A DNA stretch of 64,000 bases from an uncultured Flavobacteriaceae bacterium (GTDB taxonomy: Bacteria; Bacteroidota; Bacteroidia; Flavobacteriales; Flavobacteriaceae): contig CANNBV010000008.1 of the NCBI GenBank assembly GCA_947502975.1, positions 1 to 64,000 of the forward strand. Reading direction: 5' to 3'. The notes below the pieces were generated by a model, which was not told the DNA's origin, did no database searches, and saw nothing but the letters and a program-made list of their open reading frames with translations. How positions within the stretch are numbered: position 1 is the stretch's first letter; each line of letters starts with the position of its first letter. The position numbers were made by a program, and so were the translations under genes. Positions 24,263 through 34,638 of this stretch are shown one piece after another.

Positions 24263-26161
24263 TTATTTTTTTCTTTTCTGTTGCATTTGCTTTTGCTGTT
24301 CTGCCTGCTCCATCATTTGTTTCATTTTAGTTTGAAACTTACTTTGCTTTTTCGGTTTCTTTTTATTTTCCTGAATTTGAGCATGAATTTTATCTTCATC
24401 TAAAATATAATTCTTAATGACCAGAATAATTCCGATACTAATTAAGTTGGAAATAAAGTAATACAAACTTAAACCTGATGCATAGTTATTGAAGAAGAAC
24501 AACATCATTATAGGTGAGAAATACATCATATATTTCATCATTTTCCCCATATCTGGCATGCCTTCTTGTTGTGGTTGCGACTGGATATTTTGTCCTGTAG
24601 TTAATCTCATATAAAAGAAAATAGCAACTGCTGCCAATATTGGAAACAAACTTACATGACTTCCATAAAAAGGAATACTAAAAGGTAAATTGGCTATTGT
24701 ATCATAAGATGACAAATCTTCTGCCCAAAGGAAAGGTTTTTGCCTTAAATCAAATGCAGAAGGAAAAAATTGAAATAGCGCATAAAATACAGGTAACTGT
24801 ATTAAAGCAGGTAAACACCCAGCAAGAGGACTTGCCCCTGCTTTGGTTTGTAACGCCATAGTTTCCTGCTGTGCCTTCATTTTATTGTCCTTATGCTTTT
24901 CACGAATGGCATCTAACTCTGGCTTTAAAATTTTCATTTTTGCCTGAGATAAGAATTGTTTATACTGTACAAAAGACAGGCATATTTTTACTAAAATTGT
25001 CATTACTACAATAGCAATTCCATAAGGCATAAATCCACCTAAAAAGCCAAATAAAGGCATAAAAATATAACGGTTGATCACTCCAAAGATTCCCCATCCA
25101 AATGGTACGATTTCATCTAGGTTTCTTTCATAACTATTTAAAATCTCAAAATCATTTGGTCCTATGTACCAATCCAGAGATTCATTAATCTCACCTCCTT
25201 TTAACTCTAAAGGAATTTTTGAGGTAAAAAGTTTTGTATAAACCGTATCAATAGCCTCTTCTTCTACTAAGTTTTTAGTAGTAATTTTTGCAGATTTAAA
25301 AGGTGCATCCGTCAATAACACAGAAGAGAAAAAGTGTTGCTTATATCCTATCCAAGCCACATCATTTAAATCATCGTCAGCATCACCAATTCCTGTATAA
25401 TCAGCATTTCCACCATCGTGTTCATAATGAATATCTGTATACCTATTTTCATATGAAATACTTTTTGCATGGCGATAACCTCTTAATTTCCAATCTAAAT
25501 TAATGGCTTGAGAACTATTAATCACATCACCTAAACCTTGAGACTTCACACTGAAATCTATCATATAGTCATCAGGTTTCAACTCATATCTATATTCCAA
25601 AAATTTACTCTCGGTAACTTTAAATTTCATTGAAACAATGGTATTCTCACCATTCTTGGATACTGTAGGTTGAAAATACCTTTCTTTTGTATTTATAACT
25701 CTACTGTCAGTAGTTCCAAAATCTAAGTTAAAAATCGCATTATTGTCCTTAATGATGTAGATAGGAACGGAGTCATAATCTACAAATTTCTTTAGTTTAA
25801 CTTCAGATAAATAACCACCTCTATGATTGAATGTTAGCTTAAAAACATCTGTTTCTACTATGGTTTTATTATCTCCAGTAGCTAGGGTTTCAGAATATGC
25901 TAAAATCCCTAGTTTATTTTTTAATTGAACAAGTCCTAATGAATCTAAATCTTTAGCAGGAGCATAATCCTCTGGCGTAGTCACTAAAGTTTGACTATCG
26001 GCTTTCGATTTTTGTTCAGTTTCAACCTGTTCTTGCTTGGCTTTTTCTTGGGCTTCTAATTCTTCTGGTGTTGGTTTATTTTGCCAGAACATATAGATCA
26101 TGATTCCAAAAATCAGTACAAAACCTATAATTGAGTTGATATCTAACTTCTTTTCTTCCAT
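24263..26161 (-). CDS. yidC: Membrane protein insertase YidC
   Basis: Inserts and folds inner-membrane proteins, alone or with SecYEG. A 632-aa Gram-negative type protein: N-terminal membrane anchor (IIGFVLIFGIMIYMFW), large periplasmic beta domain (about 60-360), then five membrane helices. The conserved core includes QYKQFLSQAKMKILKPELDAIREKHKDNK, GCLPALIQLPVFYALFQFF and, near the end, PIMMLFFFNNYASGLSLYYFISN. The tail is strongly basic with Q and K (KQKQMQQKRKK-like), as expected for ribosome contact. It lies 90 nt downstream of pyrG on the same strand. Confidence 0.97.
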   Translation of the reverse strand: MEEKKLDINSIIGFVLIFGIMIYMFWQNKPTPEELEAQEKAKQEQVETEQKSKADSQTLVTTPEDYAPAKDLDSLGLVQLKNKLGILAYSETLATGDNKTIVETDVFKLTFNHRGGYLSEVKLKKFVDYDSVPIYIIKDNNAIFNLDFGTTDSRVINTKERYFQPTVSKNGENTIVSMKFKVTESKFLEYRYELKPDDYMIDFSVKSQGLGDVINSSQAINLDWKLRGYRHAKSISYENRYTDIHYEHDGGNADYTGIGDADDDLNDVAWIGYKQHFFSSVLLTDAPFKSAKITTKNLVEEEAIDTVYTKLFTSKIPLELKGGEINESLDWYIGPNDFEILNSYERNLDEIVPFGWGIFGVINRYIFMPLFGFLGGFMPYGIAIVVMTILVKICLSFVQYKQFLSQAKMKILKPELDAIREKHKDNKMKAQQETMALQTKAGASPLAGCLPALIQLPVFYALFQFFPSAFDLRQKPFLWAEDLSSYDTIANLPFSIPFYGSHVSLFPILAAVAIFFYMRLTTGQNIQSQPQQEGMPDMGKMMKYMMYFSPIMMLFFFNNYASGLSLYYFISNLISIGIILVIKNYILDEDKIHAQIQENKKKPKKQSKFQTKMKQMMEQAEQQKQMQQKRKK

Positions 26162-26251
26162 AATTTTAAATTATTCCCTACTAAAATTTTAGAGGATAAC
26201 TTCTGCATGTCAAAAAGCTATCCAATTTGTAGTGTAATGCCACAATGGCAC

Positions 26252-27901
<1,650 letters not shown>

Positions 27902-27997
27902 TTAAAATAGTTATTCAGGAATTGTTCTTTATATTTAGACGTTAATTATTAACAGCAATTATTTAGTAAATTACTTTAGGATTTAATTTTAAAATCA

Positions 27998-28789
27998 TTG
28001 AAATCATATTTAATTATTTTTTGTGTAATTTTTTCAGTTATTACGCAATCTTGCCAAAAACGAAATGACACTTTTTATACTGAGTTTAACATAAAAGAAT
28101 TCTCATTTCAGGGACACGATGCAAAAATTGTATTTCCTAATAAAAAAACAGATCATAATTTTTGGATTTGGCGTGCACGTTTTTGGGGTACAGCACCTCA
28201 ATTAGATAAAGCATTATTAAATAGAGGTTTTCATTTAGTTTACGTTGATGTGAGTGATTTATTTGGTAATGATGAAGCTGTAAAACTTTGGAATGATTTT
28301 TACGCCTATTGCATAAAAGAATACAATCTGAATAAAAAAGTTGTCTTGGAAGGCATGAGTCGAGGTGGATTAATAGTTTACAACTGGGCATCACAAAATA
28401 CAGATAAAGTATTCTCTATTTATGCAGACGCTCCTGTTTGTGATATAAAAAGCTGGCCTGGTGGTATATTTTCAGGAGTTGGAAGCCCTAAGGATTGGAA
28501 CACTTGCTTGAATGCTCATGATTTGGACTCCCTAAGCGTTATGCATTTTAAAAAGAATCCTTTGAATACCTGTCTAAATATTGCGAAAGCACAAATTCCT
28601 GTTATTCATGTTTATGGAGATTCTGATAAAGTAGTACCACATACCGAGAATACATTACTATTAGCTGAAAACTTTAAAAATGCTGGTGGTACAATAAAAC
28701 TCATTAAAAAAGAAGGTGTTGGACATCATCCGCATAGTTTAAAAGACCCTAAACCTATTCTTAATTTTATATTAGATCATCTAGAGTAG
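27998..28789 (+). CDS. Alpha/beta hydrolase lipoprotein
   Basis: A 263-aa exported hydrolase, TTG start. The signal (MKSYLIIFCVIFSVITQSC) ends in a lipobox with Cys19. The nucleophile elbow is GMSRGG, the acid is in YGDSDKVVP and the histidine in GHHPHS, so the catalytic triad is complete. The substrate is unknown; similar lipoproteins are often annotated as sialidase- or prolyl oligopeptidase-related. It is divergent from pyrG and convergent with the sigma/partner pair at 28828. Confidence 0.75.
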   Translation: MKSYLIIFCVIFSVITQSCQKRNDTFYTEFNIKEFSFQGHDAKIVFPNKKTDHNFWIWRARFWGTAPQLDKALLNRGFHLVYVDVSDLFGNDEAVKLWNDFYAYCIKEYNLNKKVVLEGMSRGGLIVYNWASQNTDKVFSIYADAPVCDIKSWPGGIFSGVGSPKDWNTCLNAHDLDSLSVMHFKKNPLNTCLNIAKAQIPVIHVYGDSDKVVPHTENTLLLAENFKNAGGTIKLIKKEGVGHHPHSLKDPKPILNFILDHLE

Positions 28790-28827
28790 CTTTAATTATA
28801 TAACTGCTGAAAATTTTTCGTCTAAAA

Positions 28828-29214
28828 TCAAACCTGAGAACGTTTCGCAAAGTAATATTTGAGAAATGATACTTGCACACAAACCATGACTCCAAAAAGA
28901 ATTATGGTATACGTAGCAGATTTTGACAAATTAAAATTAGAAAAAACTGAATTTAAATCTAAACTAGAAAACCACCCTGAACCTCCTTCGAAATGATTTT
29001 TAAACAGATAACTAAACCAAAACACTAAACTAACTAAAATTAATACCCAAATAGCTTTAGGTATTAGAGGTTTGTAAATCAATTTTTCTGCATAAGTAGC
29101 TTCGATTTGAGACATTACTTTAGAAGTAAAATCAAAAGAAGGCTTCTCCTTAGCAGCTTCGGTAAATATCTTTTTAGAAAACTTGTCTAAATTTTGATGT
29201 TCCTTATTTTCCAT
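28828..29214 (-). CDS. Membrane protein, probable partner or anti-sigma factor of the ECF sigma
   Basis: A 128-aa protein from ATG 29214, which overlaps the sigma gene by 11 bp; an upstream start at 29223 is also possible. The cytosolic N-terminus (about 50 aa) has short helices (LDKFSKKIFTEAAKEKP, FTSKVMSQIEAT), followed by two membrane segments at about 52-70 and 99-117. Position directly behind an ECF sigma gene suggests an anti-sigma role; no zinc motif is present. Confidence 0.65.
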   Translation of the reverse strand: MENKEHQNLDKFSKKIFTEAAKEKPSFDFTSKVMSQIEATYAEKLIYKPLIPKAIWVLILVSLVFWFSYLFKNHFEGGSGWFSSLDLNSVFSNFNLSKSATYTIILFGVMVCVQVSFLKYYFAKRSQV

Positions 29215-29785
29215 AATGCGCAATTATTTCTGGTTCAAGTTTCTCTTTCATAATGGCAGCCAAACGCTTTCTCGCACGGTAGAGCTTTACTTTTATATTA
29301 TTAGCTTTCAAACTTGTAATTTTTGCTATTTCTTCTAACGATAATTCTTCAAAATAGTATAACGTCAATATAAAACTATCTTCATGTTGTAACACTTCAA
29401 TACAAGTTTTTATTGATTTTTGCCTGTCTTCATTATCTAATATTTCTAAAAAATCGTCAACGTCTGCAATGTCATAACAGTCATATTTATCTATATTGAT
29501 TTCTAAATACTTTCGTTTATGCTTTTTTATTGCATCTAAACATGTATTGTAAGTTACCTTATAAATCCAAGTTGATAATTTAGAATCGCCTTTAAACTTA
29601 TGTAACGACCTATACACTTTTATAAAAACATCTTGGGACACCTCCTCTGCTTCTTCACGATGTTTTAACATACGAAGTGCCAAAGTGAATACTAAATCTT
29701 TATATCTATCTACTAAAATAGAAAACGCTTGAGTATCACCTTCAAGTATTAAATCAATAATGTGTTGGTCGTTGTTAATGGTCAT
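29204..29785 (-). CDS. ECF-type RNA polymerase sigma factor
   Basis: A 193-aa sigma factor. ATG 29785 (MTINNDQHIIDLI) is chosen over the in-frame upstream start at 29908, which would lie beyond the promoter. Region 2 is LVFTLALRMLKHREEAEEVSQDVFIKVY, and region 4 (TLYYFEELSLEEIAKI, then a helix ending KVKLYRARKRL) carries the helix-turn-helix. A candidate AAC-N17-CGTC promoter ends 8 nt before the ATG, which implies a very short leader. It is followed by an overlapping membrane protein gene. Confidence 0.9.
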   Translation of the reverse strand: MTINNDQHIIDLILEGDTQAFSILVDRYKDLVFTLALRMLKHREEAEEVSQDVFIKVYRSLHKFKGDSKLSTWIYKVTYNTCLDAIKKHKRKYLEINIDKYDCYDIADVDDFLEILDNEDRQKSIKTCIEVLQHEDSFILTLYYFEELSLEEIAKITSLKANNIKVKLYRARKRLAAIMKEKLEPEIIAHYGK

Positions 29786-29792
29786 TTGTTGT

Positions 29793-29822
29793 ATAGACGA
29801 CAATTTAATAGTTGGGGTTACA
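29793..29822 (-). promoter_or_regulatory. Candidate ECF-dependent promoter of the second sigma gene
   Basis: The minus strand has TGTAACC (29822-29816) and CGTCTAT (29799-29793), with 17 nt between the AAC and CGTC cores. It closely resembles the element before the first ECF gene (11324-11352). Confidence 0.6.
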
Positions 29823-29924
29823 AGCAGATTAAAAAAATATTTTACAGAAAGTGTAACCATAAAAGAAAAGTTATCGTCATAAGCTATGAACACATTAAAT
29901 TTAATCAATTAAAAACAAACAGTT

Positions 29925-30272
29925 ATGGGATCAGAATTAATTATTATACCAGTAATTTTCTCAGCAATCTTTGGAGTATTTTATTTATACTTTTCAACTA
30001 GAAATAAAGAGCGACTTGCGCTTATAGAAAAAGGTGCAGACGCAAGTATTTTTGTTAAAGGCAAGACTCAAACAGCTCCAATTTGGAAGGTGCTTATTCT
30101 AAATCTTGCGCTCCTTTTAATGGGTATTGGTATCGGCGTTTTTATTGCCAGTTTATTAGATAGCTACACTACTTTGGATGAAGACGCAGTGTATCCTGCA
30201 ACAATATTTTTTATGGCAGGAGTAGGATTATTTGTTGGATTTAATATGACAAAAAATTTAGATAAGGAATAA
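29925..30272 (+). CDS. DUF6249-type two-helix membrane protein
   Basis: A 115-aa protein with an N-terminal membrane helix (2-24), a conserved cytosolic loop (RNKERLALIEKGADASIF), a second helix (about 51-73) and a third (about 89-107). The LALIEKGAD segment is typical of small membrane proteins that sit next to ECF sigma genes in this phylum. It is divergent from the sigma gene at 29785, with 139 bp between the starts. Function unknown. Confidence 0.7.
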   Translation: MGSELIIIPVIFSAIFGVFYLYFSTRNKERLALIEKGADASIFVKGKTQTAPIWKVLILNLALLLMGIGIGVFIASLLDSYTTLDEDAVYPATIFFMAGVGLFVGFNMTKNLDKE

Positions 30273-30335
30273 ATAATTCTATTAGCTGAACTAAACTTTG
30301 ATAAAACTGTTTTCAATCTATTGAAAGCAGTTTTT

Positions 30336-31001
30336 TTATTCAATAGGGAAATCAAAATATGTATTAGGAAATGGCTCTACTTTTAAGGTAAAATGCCACC
30401 ATTCTCTGGGGTAGTTCTTAAAACCATGTTTTAACATTATGGTCTGTAACAATTGTCTATTGTTTTTTTGTTTTTCGGTAATGTCTACAAAATTCACCCA
30501 AGATTGTATTCCAAAAAAATCATAGTGGCTACCCATATCAAGTTCTTTTTTAGTCTCTAAATCTATAATGGTAATGTCAACCGTACTTCCTTTTGTATGC
30601 CCAGACCTAGAGGCTATATATTCTTCTTTAAATAAATCTCTTTTATCAACATCTGGATAAAATTCAACCTTGTTAATAGTATCATTTAAATCTTTTGCCC
30701 ATCGTATAAAATGATTAACAGCGCGTTGTGGTCTATATCCATCGTATATCTTCAGTCCTAAATTTTTCGCTTTGAGTTCTATTTGCACATTACTAAGCGC
30801 TTTTAAGGTCTCTTCTGTTAAGATTAAGCAATTGTTATTGTAACCATCAATTTGTTTACCTACAAAATTATGAGTTCCAAAATATCTTAATTCTACCTGA
30901 ATATCAGGAATAATGTTTTTAGCATAATCAAAACCAGTAGGTAGCTGAGCGTAACCAAAGCAAGAAATCAACAGTAATAAAAATGTAATACGATATTTCA
31001 T
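30336..31001 (-). CDS. D-alanyl-D-alanine dipeptidase (VanX/DdpX type)
   Basis: M15D metallopeptidase that hydrolyses D-Ala-D-Ala, probably for recycling of wall peptides in the periplasm. ATG 31001 opens a signal peptide (MKYRITFLLLLISCFGYAQ); 221 aa. Family motifs: IYDGYRPQRAV, SGHTKGSTVD (zinc ligands His and Asp in SxHxxGxxxD) and EWWHF (catalytic Glu and third ligand His). There is no van cluster around it, so it reads as a housekeeping enzyme and not as vancomycin resistance. Confidence 0.9.
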   Translation of the reverse strand: MKYRITFLLLLISCFGYAQLPTGFDYAKNIIPDIQVELRYFGTHNFVGKQIDGYNNNCLILTEETLKALSNVQIELKAKNLGLKIYDGYRPQRAVNHFIRWAKDLNDTINKVEFYPDVDKRDLFKEEYIASRSGHTKGSTVDITIIDLETKKELDMGSHYDFFGIQSWVNFVDITEKQKNNRQLLQTIMLKHGFKNYPREWWHFTLKVEPFPNTYFDFPIE

Positions 31002-31039
31002 TAAAAAAATCATTTATGCTAATTTAGAAAATAAAAACT

Positions 31040-31669
31040 ATGCGATTATTAGATGCACAAAATTTAAATATGAAAGATGCAGATGTTATTTACTATCCAA
31101 ATTTTTTTAGTAAGAATGAAGCTGATGATTATTTTAAAAAATTAAAATCACAAATAGAATGGCAACAAGATGAGATAAAAGTATTTGGAAAGACCTATAA
31201 TCAACCTAGATTAACAGCTTTTTTTGGTATAAATAAAGAACCTTACTCATACAGTAACATCACAATGTATCCAACGCTTTTCGGGGGTGCTATTTTGGAT
31301 ATTAAAAATAGTATAGAATTGAAGTTAAATATCTCTTTTACAAGTTGTTTAGCAAACTTATATCGTGATGGAAAAGATAGTAATGGATGGCATGCTGATA
31401 ACGAAAAATCACTTGGCAAAAATCCCACAATAGCATCTGTTACCTTCGGAGAAGAACGCCCATTTCATTTTAAACACAAAGGTGACAAAACTTTAAAAGA
31501 AAAAATAATACTAAAACACGGAAGTTTACTATTAATGCAAGGGGCAACACAAGATAACTGGTTACATCAAATACCTAAAACAACTAGAATAATAGAGCCT
31601 AGAATTAACCTAACATTTCGCATTATTCCACAAAAAAACCGAGTTCCCTCAAACTCGGTTCTTTCTTAA
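31040..31669 (+). CDS. alkB: AlkB-like 2-oxoglutarate/Fe(II)-dependent dioxygenase
   Basis: Repairs alkylated nucleobases by oxidative demethylation. A 209-aa single-domain protein with the iron ligands His118 and Asp120 (GWHADNE) and His176 (NWLHQIPK), and the 2-oxoglutarate-binding arginine in PRINLTFR. PRLTAFFG and the F-H-F-K segment (ERPFHFKHK) fit the AlkB homologue group common in Bacteroidota. It is divergent from the dipeptidase gene. Its terminator starts inside the coding sequence. Confidence 0.9.
   Translation: MRLLDAQNLNMKDADVIYYPNFFSKNEADDYFKKLKSQIEWQQDEIKVFGKTYNQPRLTAFFGINKEPYSYSNITMYPTLFGGAILDIKNSIELKLNISFTSCLANLYRDGKDSNGWHADNEKSLGKNPTIASVTFGEERPFHFKHKGDKTLKEKIILKHGSLLLMQGATQDNWLHQIPKTTRIIEPRINLTFRIIPQKNRVPSNSVLS
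31637..31660 (+). terminator. Terminator of alkB, inside the last codons
   Basis: AACCGAGTT, a 6-nt loop and AACTCGGTT followed by CTTTCTT; the stem lies within the last 11 codons before the stop at 31667. Confidence 0.7.
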
Positions 31670-31670
31670 T

Positions 31671-31697
31671 TTGCTTTTATATTATGTGCTAGATTTG
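31671..31697 (+). promoter_or_regulatory. Orphan promoter behind alkB
   Basis: TTG (31671-31673), 16 nt, then TAGATTTG (31690-31697), close to the housekeeping consensus. The next coding gene starts 411 nt later and a terminator intervenes, so it may drive a small RNA of roughly 240 nt. Confidence 0.5.
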
Positions 31698-31821
31698 GGG
31701 TCTCCACATCAACAACATAATGCAAATATTAATTAATTAATCCATTGAACTAAAAAGTATGTTATTTAGTACACTTCAAATATAAAAACCGAATTAAATT
31801 ACAACGACTAAAATCATAAAA

Positions 31822-31888
31822 AATCGACGAAATACATATTTTTTTAACACTATTCGTCGATATAATACATATTATCGATGAAATACAT
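31822..31888. repeat. Cluster of three TCGAYGAAATACA-like motifs
   Basis: AATCGACGAAATACAT (31822-31837), the opposite-strand ATTCGTCGATA (31852-31862) and ATCGATGAAATACAT (31874-31888). Related sites occur at 3863-3869, 3907-3916 and 21440-21451. The sites look like operators of one regulator or a repeat family. Confidence 0.6.
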
Positions 31889-31908
31889 GTTTTCAAATTT
31901 CATTTCAT

Positions 31909-31941
31909 AAAAAAAGCATCCTAAAATTAGAATGCTTTTTT
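31909..31941 (+). terminator. Terminator upstream of the DUF819 gene
   Basis: AAAAAGCAT and ATGCTTTTT pair around CTAA/TTAG with one mismatch, ending in a T-run. It ends no coding gene on the plus strand, since alkB already has its own terminator. Confidence 0.65.
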
Positions 31942-32108
31942 ACTAACTAACCAACCAAAATATGAAATTACAATTCTAAAGTTTAAAGTAACCACTCAAT
32001 AAACTATTATATGAAGTGTAATTACTTTACATATATCAACTACTGTGCCAAACTAAAAATCGTACTCTTTATATTTTATTTATCTTAGAATTTTTAAAAT
32101 AATTTCAA

Positions 32109-33413
32109 ATGTCAAATCAACCATTATTTACGCAAGACACTATAGTTTTTGGATTATTAATGCTAGCCCTTGGATTTGTGTTTTATACCTCAACAAGTTC
32201 CAACAGTTTTTGGAAAAAATTCTATAAATATATTCCAGCCTTGCTAATGGCCTATATGTTACCTGGTGCATTAACAACATTGGGCATAATAGCACCAGAG
32301 TGGACAACAATTAGTACATCTGGAGAAACAATTGAGAATAAATCGCAAGTATACTACATAGCTAGTAGGTTTTTACTTCCTGCCGCTTTAGTTTTAATGA
32401 CCTTAAGTATAGACTTAAAAGCTATATACAACTTGGGACCAAAAGCATTGATTATGTTTTTAACAGGAACGGTTGGTGTAATTATTGGTGGGCCTATAGC
32501 TATTTTATTAATATCTATGGTGTCGCCAGAAACTGTTGGTGGTGCTGGACCAGACGCTGTGTGGAGAGGTTTGGCAACTTTAGCAGGAAGTTGGATTGGT
32601 GGTGGTGCGAACCAAGCAGCAATGTTAGAAATCTATAAATTTAATACTGATAATTATGCCGGAATGGTAATCGTTGATATTGTAGTTGCAAATATTTGGA
32701 TGGCTATCTTATTACTAGGTATAGGTAAGTCTGAAAAAATTGATAAATGGTTAAAAGCAGATACTAGTGCTATTGAAGTTTTAAAAGAGCGTGTTTCTAC
32801 TTATGCTGATAAAATTTCTAGAAACCCAACACTTGCTGATTTAATGATTATCCTAGGGATAGCTTTTTCTATCGTTGGTATTGCCCATTATGGAGCAACT
32901 AATATTTCAGAGTTTTTAACCAATAATTTTGAAGCAGTAAGAGACAAGTCTTCTGCCATGTCTTCCTTTGGCTCTCAGTTTTTCTGGATGATTACAATAG
33001 CTACAATTCTTGGAATTTTAATGTCATTTACAAAGTTTAAGACTTATGAGGGTGCTGGAGCTAGTAAAATAGGTAGCGTTTTTATTTACATTCTCGTAGC
33101 GAGTATAGGCATGAAAATGGATTTAACTAAAATTGTAGAAAATCCAGGTTTAATATTTGTTGGATTAGTTTGGATGGCCATTCATGTTGGACTATTATTT
33201 TTAGTTGCTAAAATTATTAGAGCACCTTATTTCTTTCTAGCCGTTGGCAGTAAAGCGAACATTGGTGGTGCCGCATCTGCACCTGTAGTTGCTGCTGCTT
33301 TTCACCCTTCACTAGCTACAGTTGGCGTATTACTAGCAGTTTTTGGATACGTTGTTGGAACTTATGGGGCAATGCTTTGCGCAGAACTAATGAAAATTGC
33401 TGCAGGAGGTTAG
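32109..33413 (+). CDS. DUF819 family membrane protein
   Basis: A 434-aa inner membrane protein with about 11-12 hydrophobic helices. Characteristic segments are PGALTTLGI, LPAALVLMTLSIDLKAI, LAGSWIGGGANQAAM and, in the second half, GSKANIGGAASAPVVAAAFHPSLATVGVLLAV. The paired glycine/alanine-rich loops in the two halves suggest a transporter of the bile acid:sodium/CPA-like fold; the substrate is unknown. It is a single-gene unit; a small lipoprotein gene follows 52 nt later. Confidence 0.85.
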   Translation: MSNQPLFTQDTIVFGLLMLALGFVFYTSTSSNSFWKKFYKYIPALLMAYMLPGALTTLGIIAPEWTTISTSGETIENKSQVYYIASRFLLPAALVLMTLSIDLKAIYNLGPKALIMFLTGTVGVIIGGPIAILLISMVSPETVGGAGPDAVWRGLATLAGSWIGGGANQAAMLEIYKFNTDNYAGMVIVDIVVANIWMAILLLGIGKSEKIDKWLKADTSAIEVLKERVSTYADKISRNPTLADLMIILGIAFSIVGIAHYGATNISEFLTNNFEAVRDKSSAMSSFGSQFFWMITIATILGILMSFTKFKTYEGAGASKIGSVFIYILVASIGMKMDLTKIVENPGLIFVGLVWMAIHVGLLFLVAKIIRAPYFFLAVGSKANIGGAASAPVVAAAFHPSLATVGVLLAVFGYVVGTYGAMLCAELMKIAAGG

Positions 33414-33465
33414 TTTATTTTTAATATTTATAAGATATTTGCGCACCTAATTATACTTTATAAAT

Positions 33466-34167
33466 ATGAAAAGATACAGTATTCTTTTTTTTCTTGCGTT
33501 AACATTTGCTTGTTCTAAAAAGTCAAACGATTTAGTTGTTAAAACCAATATTGAAGGTCTAAAAAAAGGGACTGTATATCTAAAACGTGTTATTGATACT
33601 GTTTTAGTTACTGTAGATTCTGTTATCGTAAATGGTAATTCTAAATTTGAATTATATGCTGAATTAGATGAACCAGATTTATTCTTTTTAGATCTTGATA
33701 AAAACTCAAAAGAAGAAGATAGAATTAGCTTTTTTGCTGACAAAGGGATTGTTGAAATTAACACAACTCTAAAAAGTTTTGTAGCTGATGTTGATATTAA
33801 AGGTTCTAAGCAACATGAAGTTTTAGAAGATTATAGAGAGCTAATGAGTCGTTTAAACAATCGCAGTTTAGATTTAATTAAAGAACGCTTTGAAGCTGGA
33901 AAAGATGGAGATACAGTATTACTAAAAACTATTCAAAAGAAACAATCGGGGATATTAAAAAACAGATATTTACAAACGGTTAATTTTGCACTGAATCATA
34001 AAGATAGTGAAGTTGCCCCTTATTTAGCGCTTTCAGAAATTTATAATGCTAATCTAAATTTATTAGATACTATACATAAATCGCTTACTCCAACCATAAA
34101 AGATTCCAAATACGGTAAAGAATTACACAAGTTTATTGAAGAGCGTAGAAACGAAGAAAAACAGTAA
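33466..34167 (+). CDS. DUF4369 domain lipoprotein
   Basis: A 233-aa lipoprotein (MKRYSILFFLALTFAC, Cys16). Residues about 25-115 match the beta domain (DUF4369) found at the N-terminus of many TlpA-like thiol-disulfide proteins of this phylum (GLKKGTVYLKRVIDTVLVTVDS, then FFADKGIVEINTT). The C-terminal half is helical, and the expected thioredoxin domain with its CxxC is absent, so it cannot act as an oxidoreductase on its own. Function unknown. Confidence 0.75.
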   Translation: MKRYSILFFLALTFACSKKSNDLVVKTNIEGLKKGTVYLKRVIDTVLVTVDSVIVNGNSKFELYAELDEPDLFFLDLDKNSKEEDRISFFADKGIVEINTTLKSFVADVDIKGSKQHEVLEDYRELMSRLNNRSLDLIKERFEAGKDGDTVLLKTIQKKQSGILKNRYLQTVNFALNHKDSEVAPYLALSEIYNANLNLLDTIHKSLTPTIKDSKYGKELHKFIEERRNEEKQ

Positions 34168-34170
34168 TAA

Positions 34171-34206
34171 AAAAATCCTCAAAATTAGATTTTGAGGATT
34201 TTTTTT
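34171..34206. terminator. Terminator between the DUF4369 gene and tRNA-Thr
   Basis: AATCCTCAAAAT pairs with ATTTTGAGGATT, with A-run and T-run on the two sides, so it can end the plus-strand lipoprotein gene and the minus-strand tRNA. Confidence 0.8.
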
Positions 34207-34207
34207 G

Positions 34208-34281
34208 AGCCGATAGAGGGACTCGAACCCACGACCTGCTGATTACAAATCAGCTGCTCTAGCCAGCTGAGCTATATCGGC
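34208..34281 (-). tRNA. tRNA-Thr (anticodon UGU), copy 1
   Basis: A 74-nt cloverleaf on the minus strand. The acceptor stem GCCGATA pairs with TATCGGC, the anticodon loop is TTTGTAA (UGU) and the T loop GGTTCGAGTCC is regular. CCA is not encoded. The sequence is identical to the tRNA at 52515-52588 in the tuf cluster. It has its own consensus promoter. Confidence 0.96.
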
Positions 34282-34295
34282 ATTTTTAATGGATG

Positions 34296-34325
34296 CAAAT
34301 ATAGTTTGTAAAATATATTATGCAA
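34296..34325 (-). promoter_or_regulatory. Promoter of tRNA-Thr copy 1
   Basis: The minus strand reads TTG (34325-34323), 19 nt, TATATTTG (34303-34296), a full housekeeping consensus, 14 nt upstream of the tRNA. Confidence 0.75.
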
Positions 34326-34342
34326 TTAATCTATGATAAAAA

Positions 34343-34612
34343 TTATCCTAATTTGTTAATTTTTTCGATTAACGCTCTGCCTTTATCTTCTAATTCTTTA
34401 TTTACTGCTTTTAAATGCGCCTTCCTATTTTCAACACTTCTATCGTTAACTTTTGCAATTAACTCATCAAATACCACGATAACTTCATCTATTATCGCTT
34501 CACTCTTCTTAGTGTCTTTATCTGTATTTTGATATTCCCAAACATCAACTGCTCCAATAATGTCACCTAGTACGTGATTTATATCTTTTTTTAAGTCTTT
34601 AATACTCGCCAT
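34343..34612 (-). CDS. Small helical conserved hypothetical protein
   Basis: An 89-aa soluble, charged, entirely helical protein (IKDLKKDINHVLGDIIGAVDVWEY, then two long amphipathic helices). There is no signal, membrane segment or recognised family. It is in line with manA, 26 nt downstream of it, and may be cotranscribed. Confidence 0.65.
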   Translation of the reverse strand: MASIKDLKKDINHVLGDIIGAVDVWEYQNTDKDTKKSEAIIDEVIVVFDELIAKVNDRSVENRKAHLKAVNKELEDKGRALIEKINKLG

Positions 34613-34638
34613 AATTATAATTTTAATTCGTTGTAAAA

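Larger units (their letters stand above)
31670..32108. other. 439-bp intergenic region with orphan promoter, motif cluster and terminator
   Basis: Holds a consensus promoter right after alkB (31671-31697), three TCGAYGAA motifs (31822-31888) and a hairpin terminator (31909-31941), followed by about 165 bp of AT-rich sequence before the DUF819 gene. No open frame of note is seen. Confidence 0.6.

Noticed and set aside
30336-31001. VanX-like enzyme as vancomycin resistance
   Set aside because: No vanA/vanH/vanR/vanS genes accompany it; solitary dipeptidases of this type are common in Bacteroidota.
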